Shown here: positions 1 through 12,291 of the stretch, piece after piece
Layout of the letters: each line of letters opens with the position of its first letter
Numbering within the stretch: the first letter of the stretch is position 1
Source: Pardosa pseudoannulata
Lineage: Eukaryota > Arthropoda > Arachnida > Araneae > Lycosidae
Direction of reading: 5' to 3'
Length of the DNA: 64,000 nt
NCBI GenBank assembly: GCA_032207245.1
Contig: CM063500.1
Span: forward strand, 37,064,987 to 37,128,986
Notes under the pieces: model-generated
The model's input: only the letters and a program-made list of their open reading frames with translations
Database searches by the model: none
What the model was told of the DNA's origin: nothing
Made by a program: the position numbers and the translations under genes

Positions 1-109
1 ATTAGCCTAATTTAATCAACGGGAATTAATCTTACCAATCAAAGTGCACCTGTAACATTTACAAGGTCTGCAATTTCTGAACTAAGAGTGACATTTCCGT
101 TACACTAGT

Positions 110-1650
110 AGGATTACATGCCAATTCTCTTGAAAAGTGTTCTTTCTACGACCACAGGAATGCCTCCTTCATCAGCGTTTTTTAATCACGTGATGATATT
201 TTTTAACACAACATTCCTGTAGCTTTAGTAATGATACGTTGATCCTTTCCAAGCATCGAACAACTCCTGCGAGATAGTAAGCACTCAAAGTACTGCAAAC
301 ATTTTTCCTTTAGTTTTTCAGTACCTCAAGGAAATTTACAGAAATAGGTTTAACCCTCTTTGACACAGAAATTCCTCCTTCATCAACATTTTTTTAATCA
401 CGTGATGATATTTCTTTACGCAACATTGCTGTGACTACAGTAGTGATACTTTGACCTTAGTTCAAGCGTCAAACTACTTGAGAATTAATCGCAAGAACTC
501 TCAGTACTGAATTTTTTTTATTTATTTATTGCTATACCACAAGGAATTTTACAGAAATAAGTTCAACAATCTATGACACAGAAATTCCTCCTTCATCAAC
601 GTTTTTGAATCACGTGATGGTACTTTTTTTACACAACATTGCTGTGGACTCAGTAGTTAAACGTTGATCCTTTCCAAACGTCGAACTACACGATTAAGAT
701 CGTAAGCTCTTTAAGTACTGCAAACATTTTTCATTCAGTTATTGCAGTACCACAAGGAGTTCTACAGAAACAGGTTCAACAATCTCAGAAATTTCTCCGT
801 TATCAACGTATTTTAATCACGTAGTAACACTTTTTTATAGAACATTGCTGTGACCACAGTAGTGATACATTGATTCTTTCCAAGCATCAAATTATTCGAA
901 GCCTCAAAATATCTTAACCATTCAAAGTACTGCAAACATTTTTCATTTAGTTAATGCAATACCACAAGGAATTTACAGAAACAGGTTCAATAATCTTCGA
1001 TACAGAAATTCCTCCTTCATCAACGTAACACTTTTTACACAACATTGCTGTGTCCACAGTAGTGATAAGTTGACCCTTTCCAAGCGTCGAACAGCTCATC
1101 CCGGATTGTATCACTCAAAGTACTGCAAACATTTTTCATTTAGATATTGCTGGACCACAAGACATTTTACAGAAATAGTCATCCTTTTTTAATCACGTGG
1201 TGACACTTTTTTAGACAACATTGCTGGGGCCATAGTAGATCAGAATTATTTTCCCATCAATGTTGTGTAAAAAAAGTGTCTTATTCTAAGCGTCGAACTA
1301 CTTGATCAGGATAATGAGCACTAAAAGTACGGTAAATATATTTCATTTAGATATTGCCGTACCACAAGAAATTTTACAAAAATAGGTTAAACAATGTACA
1401 ACACAGAAATTCCTTGTTCATCATCGTTTTTTGCTCACCTGGTAACAGTTTTTAGAAAGTATTACTGGGGCGACAGTAGATCCCTACCTGGCCCCATCAA
1501 TGTTGTGTTAAAAAGTGTCCTTTTCTTAAGCATTAAACTATTCGAAAAGGATCATAAGCACTTAAAGTAGTGCAAACATTTTTCATTTAGGTATTGCCGT
1601 ACAACACGGAATTTTACAGAAATGAGCTCAACATTCTATGAACTTATCTT
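110..1650. repeat. Satellite array, ~213-bp monomer, about 7 copies
   Basis: A motif resembling CAAGGAATTTTACAGAAA recurs near 326, 540, 753, 964, 1157, 1370 and 1606, giving spacings of 214, 213, 211, 193, 213 and 236. Each monomer also carries a TTCCTCCTTCATCAACG block, AATCACGTGATGATA (with the palindrome ATCACGTGAT, decaying in later copies), ACACAACATTGCTGTG and AGTACTGCAAACATTTTTC. The last two monomers contain an inverted copy of part of the unit (see findings). There is no coding potential. The left part of the array may extend beyond the window. Confidence 0.9.
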
Positions 1651-1664
1651 CGGCAAACATCTAA

Positions 1665-4010
1665 TTGCACAAATTTTTGAATTAATTAACAGTTTTTCAG
1701 CATTATAACTATAAATATAGTGTGTGTATGCATAATATGGTGTGTATTCAGACACCATGCCCTGCTCCTTTATGCCATTTACATTTAAGTTTAATAGGAT
1801 TGGTCAATGTACGGAACGGTACATAGCAAAAATAATTTGTTCCTTATCAATTGTCTTGTAGTGTAGTTTTGACTTAGCATATAATGGACGCTTGCATATA
1901 CGAAATTTATAATGACATCATTTAAAATTGCATTATATTAAAAACCCATCAAATGATAGATAAAAGCAGTTAAAGTAGTATCGACGGATTATTTAACAAA
2001 AAAGACAGGAAATTTAAAGAAATATCAGGCGGAATTTTATGAAAATTCTTTAATCTCATCTAAAAGGATTTTAAGAAAAACCTAAAATATGTTTTTTCCA
2101 AGCGAGTATGCATTTTTAAAAAGTTTCTGTTACGGTAAAAAAAAATGTTCCGTTTAACTTCTTTTTAACCAAGACGACGTCGTTCAACTCTTATGATTTC
2201 ACTTATGCTTTAACGAGGCTAATGGTATTTTAAAATGAGAGCTAAAGACCTTCAATGAGATTTTTGAGCCTGAAAACTCAGAAGTATAATCCTATATATA
2301 CATATAAAAAAAAAACGTTAGGAAGGCGAGAATATCTTTTCCTGTCTCGTAGCATTTATTATTCGGTAAAAGCTTTTAAAAATCATTTTCTTTAGCTGAC
2401 GTTAAGCTTGGATTATCAGATCTTTATGCATTCATTTGGGAATGCATTATATTACAAATATATTTATATAAAACTAGCATATAGCCCGTCATATGATGGG
2501 ATCAGTAAAATTTTTAATTTTCCAGAATTGTCAAGTACCCTATGAGGCTGGTAAAAAAATAATTAGTTTTTTGGCTGAGAATTATATTTCAAGAAAAATA
2601 ATGGATTAAAATTATCACATATGTACGTAATCTGTTATTTAAGCCAAATATAAAAGAAAATTATTTACGTAATATCTAAGTTTAGTGATAAAACATATAA
2701 AAATAATGCTGAAGATATTTAAATAATTTAAAATAAGAAATAATTAAATGAGATGATTAAAGGAATGACGTCGTAATGTTAGAAAAATTGTTATTTTCCC
2801 TATTTTTATGTGATAAATTGATAAATTTAATAGCCTGCTCTTAAAATGGGGCTTGATATAACGCCATTAACCGCTCGAAAATGGGGATGGTGTGGGTTTC
2901 AAATGTTTTAATGATGACAGTATTTTTCGCTAAAATAGGAAGCTTATTCATACCAGTTTATTTTAGAATCTGATCTATAGTTTAGGAAAAGATAAACTTT
3001 ACTCGCTTTGAATTTTGCTAACCGTAACTCATCAAAATTCTAATATGGATGCTCTATCCATTCCAGGTCAAACCGCTTCATAAATTCAAGGTGGACAGAC
3101 TTTCTACCAAACGTATCACTCCTACACATGGCGATGGAACGACTTAGAGTATATAAGGGTCGAGTAAAAACAGTCCAGAAATTTAAATATTAATTTCCGC
3201 CCTCGTCATCCTATCAAGAATGAATTCGGAAAACTCTCAAGTATCATTCTTCTTGATTTCTTCTGAACGATATGGTTGTAGATATCAAGTGATTGGCCTT
3301 TACAAGAGGGAGAATGAGGCTTGAAATAATAGCATTAAACGCTCGAAAAGGGGGAATGGGGTGGATTTCAAACTCGCTTTGAATTTCACTAACCCTAACT
3401 CATAAAAAATCCAATATTGATGGCTGTATCCAATCGAGGTACAACCTCTTCATAAAATCGAGGGCAGACCGACAGATGGACAGACAACTTAGGCTATTAT
3501 TTTATAGGGGATTGATAAAACAAATGAAAAGAAATTAATACTTGATTCAATTAAGTAAGAAATGTTTGAAAATTGTTTACATGCCCATTTTTTATATGTA
3601 AAATGAACATTATTATTACAGACACTTATGTAACTATTTGTGTTTGTAAGATATACCTATATTTTTAAACATGTACATTACTGATAATAAAAATGATTTA
3701 CCATTTCTTTAAAAAGAGGGATAATGCCTTTAAACTTGTTGTCTGTTTTATCGGTGTCATTACCATCTATCAATGCCAAATAGATTGAATAATTTAGAGA
3801 AAAAAGTCAAAAATTTATTAGAAACATTGAATTTAAGATTTACATATTCCCATTGAATTTCCTAAGCTTAAACATTAAAAGTACTTCGTTCAATCCATTA
3901 ACATTGAAGAATGTTTGGTAAATTTGAATTCGGAAAACTCTAAAGTATCATTCTTCTTAGTGATTTCTTCTGAACAGTGGGATATGGTAGTGCCTGATAT
4001 CACCAGTGAT
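1665..4010. repeat. Segmental duplication, copy 1 (partner 5803-12003)
   Basis: From TTTTTGAATTAATTAACA near 1672 to the TGATATCACCAGTGATT region near 4005 this sequence is a diverged direct copy of 5803-12003. Shared stretches include GACATCATTTAAAATTG, GCTAAAGACCTTCAATGAG, TTTGAAAATTGT and GTACATTACTGATAA. Without the Helitron at 2474-3511 the host part is about 1.3 kb, matching copy 2 without its 5-kb insert. No gene is recognised; the short open frame at 3890-4150 (minus) has no recognisable domain. Confidence 0.85.
2474..3511 (-). mobile_element. Non-autonomous Helitron, 1,038 bp
   Basis: Read on the minus strand the element begins TCCCCTATAAAATAATAG and ends with a decayed hairpin (CCATCATATGACGGG) about ten bases before a terminal CTAG, lying between host A and T. 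These are the canonical Helitron ends: 5' TC, 3' hairpin plus CTRR, A|T target. The paralogous copy at 6551-6570 reads straight through (TTTATATAAAA then TTGATAAAA), which fixes both ends exactly and shows no target-site duplication. No Rep/helicase coding is present. Inside, 3220-3300 is an 80-base stretch also found at 3925-4015, so the element may carry host sequence. Confidence 0.85.
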
Positions 4011-4477
4011 TGGCATTTAAGTATACGGTAAACAGTGAACAGATGACTGACAGAAAAATTATCGGTGCCATAAAAAGAAAAGAAGTTGATTTTTCTGAGG
4101 TAGAAATAATGTAACAAATTCCATCTGTGAGCCACCACGATTAACAACAATGGTTATTTTACAAACAATAAGCAGATTTTGTTAATCGCACAATAATGTT
4201 ATAGTTATTGTTTCTCATAATTGACATTCAGAATTTTGTATATTGTTTAATACAAAAGGAAACAAATGGAATTAAAATTGCAATTATTTAAAGAAGAAAT
4301 GGTAGTCTTAAACATTTTCTTTAGTTTTACATTTTTTTCTATATATGAGACTATCGAAAGGATAGTAGTCTATGATGTATTTTTAAATGAAATAAATCGA
4401 AATGTGAAAACACTTATTAGTATTCCATTCAAATTCAAATTAACAAAGTTTCACTAAACACACAACACAAACATACA
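4011..4477. other. AT-rich spacer, no gene recognised
   Basis: The stretch holds a 63-codon open frame at 4266-4457 (plus) rich in Phe, Ile and Lys with no recognisable motif. I regard it as chance in AT-rich DNA. Confidence 0.5.
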
Positions 4478-4481
4478 AATA

Positions 4482-4545
<64 letters not shown>
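4478..4545. repeat. (AT)n microsatellite
   Basis: Near-pure alternating AT of about 65 bases, followed by about 340 bases of non-repetitive sequence with no gene that I recognise. Confidence 0.97.
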
Positions 4546-4547
<2 letters not shown>

Positions 4548-4886
4548 GTCAGGATTAAAAATGGGAGTTGAGAATTAAACGAGTTATAAATAGACATAGT
4601 TAGAGCTCATGTAATAGGAGAAACACACACAATCGAGAGGAAATATACAAAGTAAAAAACTGACGAGGAAGTAGGCATAAGAATTTGCTTAGGTAGCAGC
4701 ACCTAAACAGACAGTTCTAAATGGGAACTCGGAAACATAACATCCTCCACGCCTGTCCTGAAAAATTCTGAGAACAAAGGATCCACAGCTAAATGTCCAG
4801 AGCTAAATGGTATAGCTCTAGACAGAAGAATTACAATAAAGAAATTTTTATATATGAAATCATATGTGTCTTATGACAGATATATG

Positions 4887-5797
<911 letters not shown>

Positions 5798-6611
5798 CAG
5801 AACAACTTTTTGAATTAATTAACAATTTTTTAGTATAGTGTTTTACTCATACACCTGAACCTGCCCTTTTATAACATCTACACTTAAGTTTAGTGATTGG
5901 TCAATGTCGGGAACGGTACATAGTAAAAATAATTTATTCCTTAGCAATTGTCTGTCAGTGTAATTTTTCCTTAATATATGACAGATGCTTGCATGTACGA
6001 AATGTATAATGACATCATTTAAAATTGTATTATTTTAAAAAAAACATCCAATGCCAGGTAAATGCAGTAAAGTAGATTTGACAGATTATTTGACAAAAAA
6101 GAAGGAAATTTAAAGAAATATCACGCTGAATTTTATGAAAATTCGTTAATCTCATCTAAAAGGATTTTAAGAAAAACCTAAAATATGTTTTTTCAAAGCG
6201 ACTATGCATTTTTAAAAATTTTCCGTTACGGCAAAAAAATGCCCCGTTTAACTTCTTTTTCCCCAAGACGACGTCGTTAAACTCTTATGCTTTCACTTAT
6301 GCTTTAAAGAGGCTAATGGTATTTTAAAATGAGAGCTAAAGACCTTCAATGAGATTTTTGAGCAGGAAAACTCAGAAGTATAATCCTATATATGAAAAAA
6401 AAACTATAGGAAGGCGAGAATATCTTTTCCTGTCTCGTAGCAATTATTATTCGGTAAAAGCTTTTAAAAATCATTTTCTTTAGCTGACGTTAAGCGTGGA
6501 TTATCATATTTTTATGGATTCATTTTTGAATGCATTATATTACAGATATATTTATATAAAATTGATAAAATAAATCAGAGGAAATTAATATTTCAGGCAG
6601 TTTAATATTAA

Positions 6612-9600
6612 CACATTGTATGCTGGACACGTACTAGTAAGTTTTCTAACGATTGGGGGTGGTCCTATAAGGGTTCAAACCAGTTGCGAATTCCAAATAA
6701 GTACATAGATCTTGCAACTGAGGGCGAGACTTACCCCAATGGCGAAGGAGTAGTGCGACAGAAGTAACTGTCTGCTTTTTATTTTTCATGTAAGTCTATT
6801 CTAATAAGCATTAAGAGATTGAGAGGATGGGGTACTCTTATTCTTCTGATATGTTAAAAAGCTTTTATTTCATACTTAACACATTGTATGCTTTACACGT
6901 ACTAGTACGTTTTCTGACGATCGGGGGCGGTTCTATAAGGGTTCAAACCAGTTGCGAATTCCAAATAAGTACATAGATATTGCAACTGAGGGCGAGACTT
7001 ACCCCAATGGCGAAGGAGTAGTACGATAGAAGTAACTGTCTGTTTTTTATTTTTAATGTAAGGCTATTATATTAAGCCTTAAGAGATTGAGAGGATTGGG
7101 TACTCTTATTCTTCTGCTATGTTAAAAAGCTTTTATTTCATACTTAACACATTGTATGCTGGTACACGTACTAGTAAGTTTTCTAACGATTGGGGGTGGT
7201 CCTATAAGGAATCAAACCAGTTGCGAATTCTAAAGAAGTACATAGATCATGCAACTGAGGGCGAGACTTACCCCAATGGCGAAGGATTAGTACGCTAGAA
7301 GTAACTGTCTGTTTTTTATTTTTAATGTAAGGCTATTATATTAAGCCTTAAGAGATTGAGAGGATTGGGTACTCTTATTCTTCTGCTATGTTAAAAAGCT
7401 TTTATTTCATACTTAACACATTGTATGCTGGTACACGTACTAGTACGTTTTCTGACGATTGGGGGCGGTCCTATAAGGGTTCAAACCAGTTGCGAATTCC
7501 AAATAAGTACATAGATATTGCAACTGAGGGCGAGACTTACCCCAATGGCGAAGGATTAGTACGCTAGAAGTAACTGTCTGTTTTTTATTTTTAATGTAAG
7601 GCTATTATATTAAGCCTTAAGAGATTGAGAGGATTGGGTACTCTTATTCTTCTGCTATGTTAAAAAGCTTTTATTTCATACTTAACACATTGTATGCTGG
7701 TACACGTACTAGTATGTTTTTTGACGATCGGGGGCGGTTCTATAAGGGTTCAAACCAGTTGCGAATTCCAAATAAGTACATAGATATTGCAACTGAGGGC
7801 GAGACTTACCCCAATGGCGAAGGAGTAGTACGATAGAAGTAACTGTCTGTTTTTTATTTTTAATGTAAGGCTATTATATTAAGCCTTATGAGATTGAGAG
7901 GGTGGGGGACTCTTATTCTTCTGCTATGTCAAAAAAGTTTTATTTCATACATTAACACATTGTATGCTGGTGAACACGTACTAGTACGTTTTCTGCCGAT
8001 CGGAGGCGGTCCTATAAGGAGTTTCAAACCAGTTGCGAATTCCAAATAAATACATACATCTTGCAGCTGAGGGCGAGACTTACCCCAATGGCGAAGGAGT
8101 AGTACGCTAGAAGTAACTGTCTGTTTTTTATTTTTAATATAAGGCTATTATATAAAGCCTTATGAGATTGAGAGGGTGGGGGACTCTTATTCTTCTGCTA
8201 TGTCAAAAAGTTTTATTTCATACATAACACATTGTATGGTGAACACGTACTAGTATGATTTCTGACGATTGGGGGCGGTCCTATAAGGGTTCAAACCAGT
8301 TGCGAATTCCAAATACATACATCTTGCAACTGAGGGCGATACTTACCCCAATGGCGAAGGAGTAGTACGCTAGAAGTAACTGTCTGTTTTTTATTTTTAA
8401 TGTAAGGCTATTATATTAAGCCTTAAGAGATTGAGAGGATGGGGTACTCTTATTCTTCTGATATGTTAAAAAGCTTTTATTTCATACTTAACACATTGTA
8501 TGCTGGTACACGTACTAGTACGTTTTTTGACGATAGGGGCGGTTCTATAAGGGTTCAAACCAGTTGCGAATTCCAAATAAATACATACATCTTGCAGCTG
8601 AGGGCGAGACTTACCCCAATGGCGAAGGAGTAGTACGCTAGAAGTAACTGTCTGTTTTTTATTTTTAATATAAGGCTATTATATAAAGCCTTATGAGATT
8701 GAGAGGGTGGGGGACTCTTATTCTTCTGCTATGTTAAAAAGCTTTTATTTCATACTTAACACATTGTATGCTGGTCACGTACTAGTACGTTTTCTGTTGA
8801 TTGGAGGAGGTCCTATAAGGGTTCAAACCAGTTGCGAATTCCAAATAAGTACATAGATCTGCAACTGAGGGCGAGACTTACCCCAATGGCGAAGGAGTAG
8901 TACGATAGAAGTAACTGTCTTTATTTTTTTTCATGTAAGGCTATTCTAATAAGCATTAAGTGATTGAGAGGGTGGGAGACTCTTATTCTTCTGCTATTCA
9001 AAAAGTTTTATTTCATACATAACACATTGTATGGTGGACACGTACTAGTACGTTTTCTGACGATTGGGGGCGGTCCTATAAGGGTTCAAACCAGTTGCGA
9101 ATTCCAAATAAGTACATAGATATTGCAACTGAGGGCGAGACTTACCCCAATGGCGAAGGAGTAGTACGATAGAAGTAACTGTCTGTTTTTTATTTTTAAT
9201 GTAAGGCTATTATATTAAGCCTTAAGAGATTGAGAGGATTGGGTACTCTTATTCTTCTGCTATGTTAAAAAGCTTTTATTTCATACTTAACACATTGTAT
9301 GCTGGTCACGTACTAGTACGTTTTTTGACGATTGGGGGTGGTACTATAAGGGTTCAAACCAGTTGCGAATTCCAAATAAATACATACATCTTGCAGCTGA
9401 GGGCGAGACTTACACCAATGGCGAAGGATTAGTACGCTAGAAGTAACTGTCTTTATTTTTTTTCATGTAAGGCTATTCTAATAAGCATTAAGAGATTGAG
9501 AGGATGGGGTACTCTTATTCTTCTGATATGTTAAAAAGCTTTTATTTCATACTTAACACATTGTATGCTGGTACACGTACTAGTACGTTTTTTGACGATA

Positions 9601-10960
9601 GGGGCGGTTCTATAAGGGTTCAAACCAGTTGCGAATTCCAAATAAATACATACATCTTGCAGCTGAGGGCGAGACTTACACCAATGGCGAAGGATTAGTA
9701 CGCTAGAAGTAACTGTCTTTATTTTTTTTCATGTAAGGCTATTCTAATAAGCATTAAGTGATTGAGAGGGTGGGAGACTCTTATTCTTCTGCTATTCAAA
9801 AAGTTTTATTTCATACATAACACATTGTATGGTGGACACGTACTAGTACGTTTTCTGACGATTGGGGGCGGTCCTATAAGGGTTCAAACCAGTTGCGAAT
9901 TCCAAATACATACATCTTGCAACTGAGGGCGAGACTTACCCCAATGGCGAAGGAGTAGTACGATAGAAGTAACTGTCTGTTTTTTATTTTTAATGTAAGG
10001 CTATTATATTAAGCCTTAAGAGATTGAGAGGATTGGGTACTCTTATTCTTCTGCTATGTTAAAAAGCTTTTATTTCATACTTAACACATTGTATGCTGGT
10101 ACACGTACTAGTATGTTTTTTGACGATCGGGGGCGGTTCTATAAGGGTTCAAACCAGTTGCGAATTCCAAATAAGTACATAGATATTGCAACTGAGGGCG
10201 AGACTTACCCCAATGGCGAAGGAGTAGTACGATAGAAGTAACTGTCTGTTTTTTATTTTTAATGTAAGGCTATTATATTAAGCCTTAAGAGATTGAGAGG
10301 ATTGGGTACTCTTATTCTTCTGCTATGTTAAAAAGCTTTTATTTCATACTTAACACATTGTATGCTGGTACACGTACTAGTATGTTTTTTGACGATCGGG
10401 GGCGGTTCTATAAGGGTTCAAACCAGTTGCGAATTCCAAATAAGTACATAGATATTGCAACTGAGGGCGAGACTTACCCCAATGGCGAAGGAGTAGTGCG
10501 ACAGAAGTAACTGTCTGCTTTTTATTTTTCATGTAAGTCTATTCTAATAAGCATTAAGAGATTGAGAGGATGGGGTACTCTTATTCTTCTGATATGTTAA
10601 AAAGCTTTTATTTCATACTTAACACATTGTATGCTGGTACACGTACTAGTACGTTTTTTGACGATAGGGGCGGTTCTATAAGGGTTCAAACCAGTTGCGA
10701 ATTCCAAATAAGTACATAGATCTGGCAACTGAGGGCGAGACTTACCCCAATGGCGAAGGAGTAGTGCGATAGAAGTAACTGTCTGTTTTTATTTTTCACG
10801 TAAGACTATTCTAATAAGCATTAAGAGTTTGAGAGGGTGGGGGACTCTATGTAAAAAATTCTTCTATGTCAAAAAGATTTATTTCATACTTAACACATTG
10901 TATGCGTTACACTTACTAGTACGTTTTCTGACGATTGATTCTTGAGTGCGGGTCATGTAC
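6612..10960. repeat. Satellite array, ~267-bp monomer, about 16 copies
   Basis: The mark GAGATTGAGAGG recurs at 6815, 7083, 7352, 7621, 7890, 8164, 8427, 8695, 8960, 9226, 9492, 9759, 10020, 10289, 10558 and 10825, with spacings of 261-274 and mostly 265-269. Every monomer includes a TTAACACATTGTATG block identical to the left end of the host piggyBac element, most include the palindrome ACGTACTAGTACGT, and nearly all include GGTTCAAACCAGTTGCGAA. Open frames at 8439-8633, 9504-9698 and 10325-10510 are translations of this monomer, not genes. Confidence 0.95.
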
Positions 10961-11010
10961 TAGTACGGTTAGTGTAACAACATGGTTTGTTTGTGGGTAC
11001 AAAAAGAACG

Positions 11011-11020
11011 CTATATAAAG
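11011..11020 (+). promoter_or_regulatory. Possible TATA-box of the piggyBac remnant
   Basis: CTATATAAAG sits between the end of the satellite and the transposase remnant. Its position suits the original element promoter, but in AT-rich DNA such a match can arise by chance. Confidence 0.25.
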
Positions 11021-11157
11021 GAAAACAAAACCGAAAGTTCTTGTCTCTTACACAGATTCTGGAAATATTTACACAAATAATTTAACTATTTTAGAAATCA
11101 TTGTTACTACTGGGAAGGAGAAATAGCCTCAAAGACAATGTTGTGCGTGATGTTTAA

Positions 11158-11292
11158 AAAGTGCATAGTGAAACATATTACATATGCAAGTTTTGCCGTA
11201 TACTTGTTCATAGAGGAAATTGCTTTGAAAGTTACCACACTGTAAAACATAATTGGTTTCATGATTGCTCTTTGCATTCTTTAATATTGTAA
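11158..11292 (+). pseudogene. piggyBac transposase C-terminal cysteine-rich remnant
   Basis: The frame from 11158 to a stop at 11290-11292 encodes a stretch containing ETYYICKFC, then RGNCFESYHT. This reproduces the end of piggyBac transposases, where a C-x2-C pair is followed by Cys, Phe, Glu, Tyr and His-Thr in a zinc-binding domain. Visible ligands are C-x2-C-x8-C-x4-H. The upstream half of the domain is out of frame (a stop lies at 11155-11157), and the DDD catalytic region is absent. The remnant lies 300 bases inside the right inverted repeat, where a piggyBac gene should end, in the same orientation as the TATA-like motif. It is non-functional. The family assignment rests on this motif together with the TTAA ends. 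Confidence 0.7.
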
Positions 11293-12007
11293 AAATATTT
11301 ACATATAAGATAATTCTTAAAAATTAAAACTATATACTAATATTTCTGTTTGTTTTTCATATTTACTGTACTATTATAAATTTATCCATAAAAATATATT
11401 TCTTGTTTAAAAATCTTATAGTTATTTGTATATTTCTATTTATATATTTGTTTATATATTTCAATATAAAATACGAAAAGTTGGTTAAAAAATTAATTCT
11501 ATTTAGAACTAACTGAATCACTAAATTTACGTGCAAAAGTTATAAATTACGCTCCCGGTACAATTCCGCTGCTAAATGTACCCGCCCACAATGTGTTAAA
11601 TGTTTGAAAATTGTATACAATCCCATTTTTTGAATGTAAAATGAACATTATTATTACACTTTCTTATGTAACGATTTGTGTTTGTAACACATACCTATAT
11701 TTCTAGATAGGTACATTACTGATAAAAAATTGGTTTACCAATTCCGTTAAAAAAGGAATTAATACCCTTAAAAGTATTGCCAAATGGACTAAATAATAAA
11801 TTTATTAGAAAATTTAATAGTTAATTTATAAATTTATTTATATTATATAAGAAATATATAAAATTAATTATATTAAAATTATTTGGATCAATCCACTAGC
11901 ATAGCAGAATAATTGGTAAATTTCAATTAGGAAAATTTTAAATGTCATCTTCCGTAGGGTTTTCCTCTGAACATTAGGATATAATAGTGCCTGACATCAC
12001 CACATAC

Positions 12008-12031
12008 ATATATACTATATATAATAAATAT

Positions 12032-12122
<91 letters not shown>

Positions 12123-12166
12123 CATGCATATATAGACATACATACATATATACATAAATATATACA

Positions 12167-12204
<38 letters not shown>

Positions 12205-12227
12205 CATATATATATATACATACATAC

Positions 12228-12263
<36 letters not shown>

Positions 12264-12283
12264 ATATATACATATATACATAT
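12008..12283. repeat. (AT)n/(GT)n/(ATAC)n microsatellite
   Basis: Compound AT-rich simple repeat including a pure GT run near 12246-12263. The hAT element at 12292 is inserted in it, since the same ATACATAC sequence continues on the other side at 13485. Open frames at 11945-12488 are simple-repeat translations. Confidence 0.95.
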
Positions 12284-12291
12284 ATACATAC

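Larger units (their letters stand above)
6612..11595 (+). mobile_element. piggyBac-superfamily derivative with expanded tandem interior
   Basis: The insert is bounded by TTAA at 6608-6611 and 11596-11599. Its ends are inverted repeats: left CACATTGTATGCTGGTACA-like, right (reverse complement) CACATTGTGGGCGGGTACA, about 20 matches over 27 bases. TTAA duplication plus terminal inverted repeats is the piggyBac hallmark. Copy 1 of the host duplication is unoccupied (about 3558). The first 4.3 kb is a ~267-bp satellite; the last ~640 bp holds a TATA-like motif and a remnant of the transposase C-terminus. Most of the transposase is missing. Confidence 0.8.
5803..12003. repeat. Segmental duplication, copy 2 (partner 1665-4010)
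   Basis: Homology to copy 1 runs from 5803 to about 6611, is interrupted by a 5-kb piggyBac-type insert, and resumes at 11596 (AATGTTTGAAAATTGT) through about 12003. Across the insertion point the two copies align without a gap once the insert and one TTAA are removed. The copy lacks the Helitron seen in copy 1. Confidence 0.85.

Noticed and set aside
8439..10510. Three similar 61-64-codon open frames that look like a small gene family
   Set aside because: They are the same phase of the 267-bp satellite monomer; other monomers are frame-broken.
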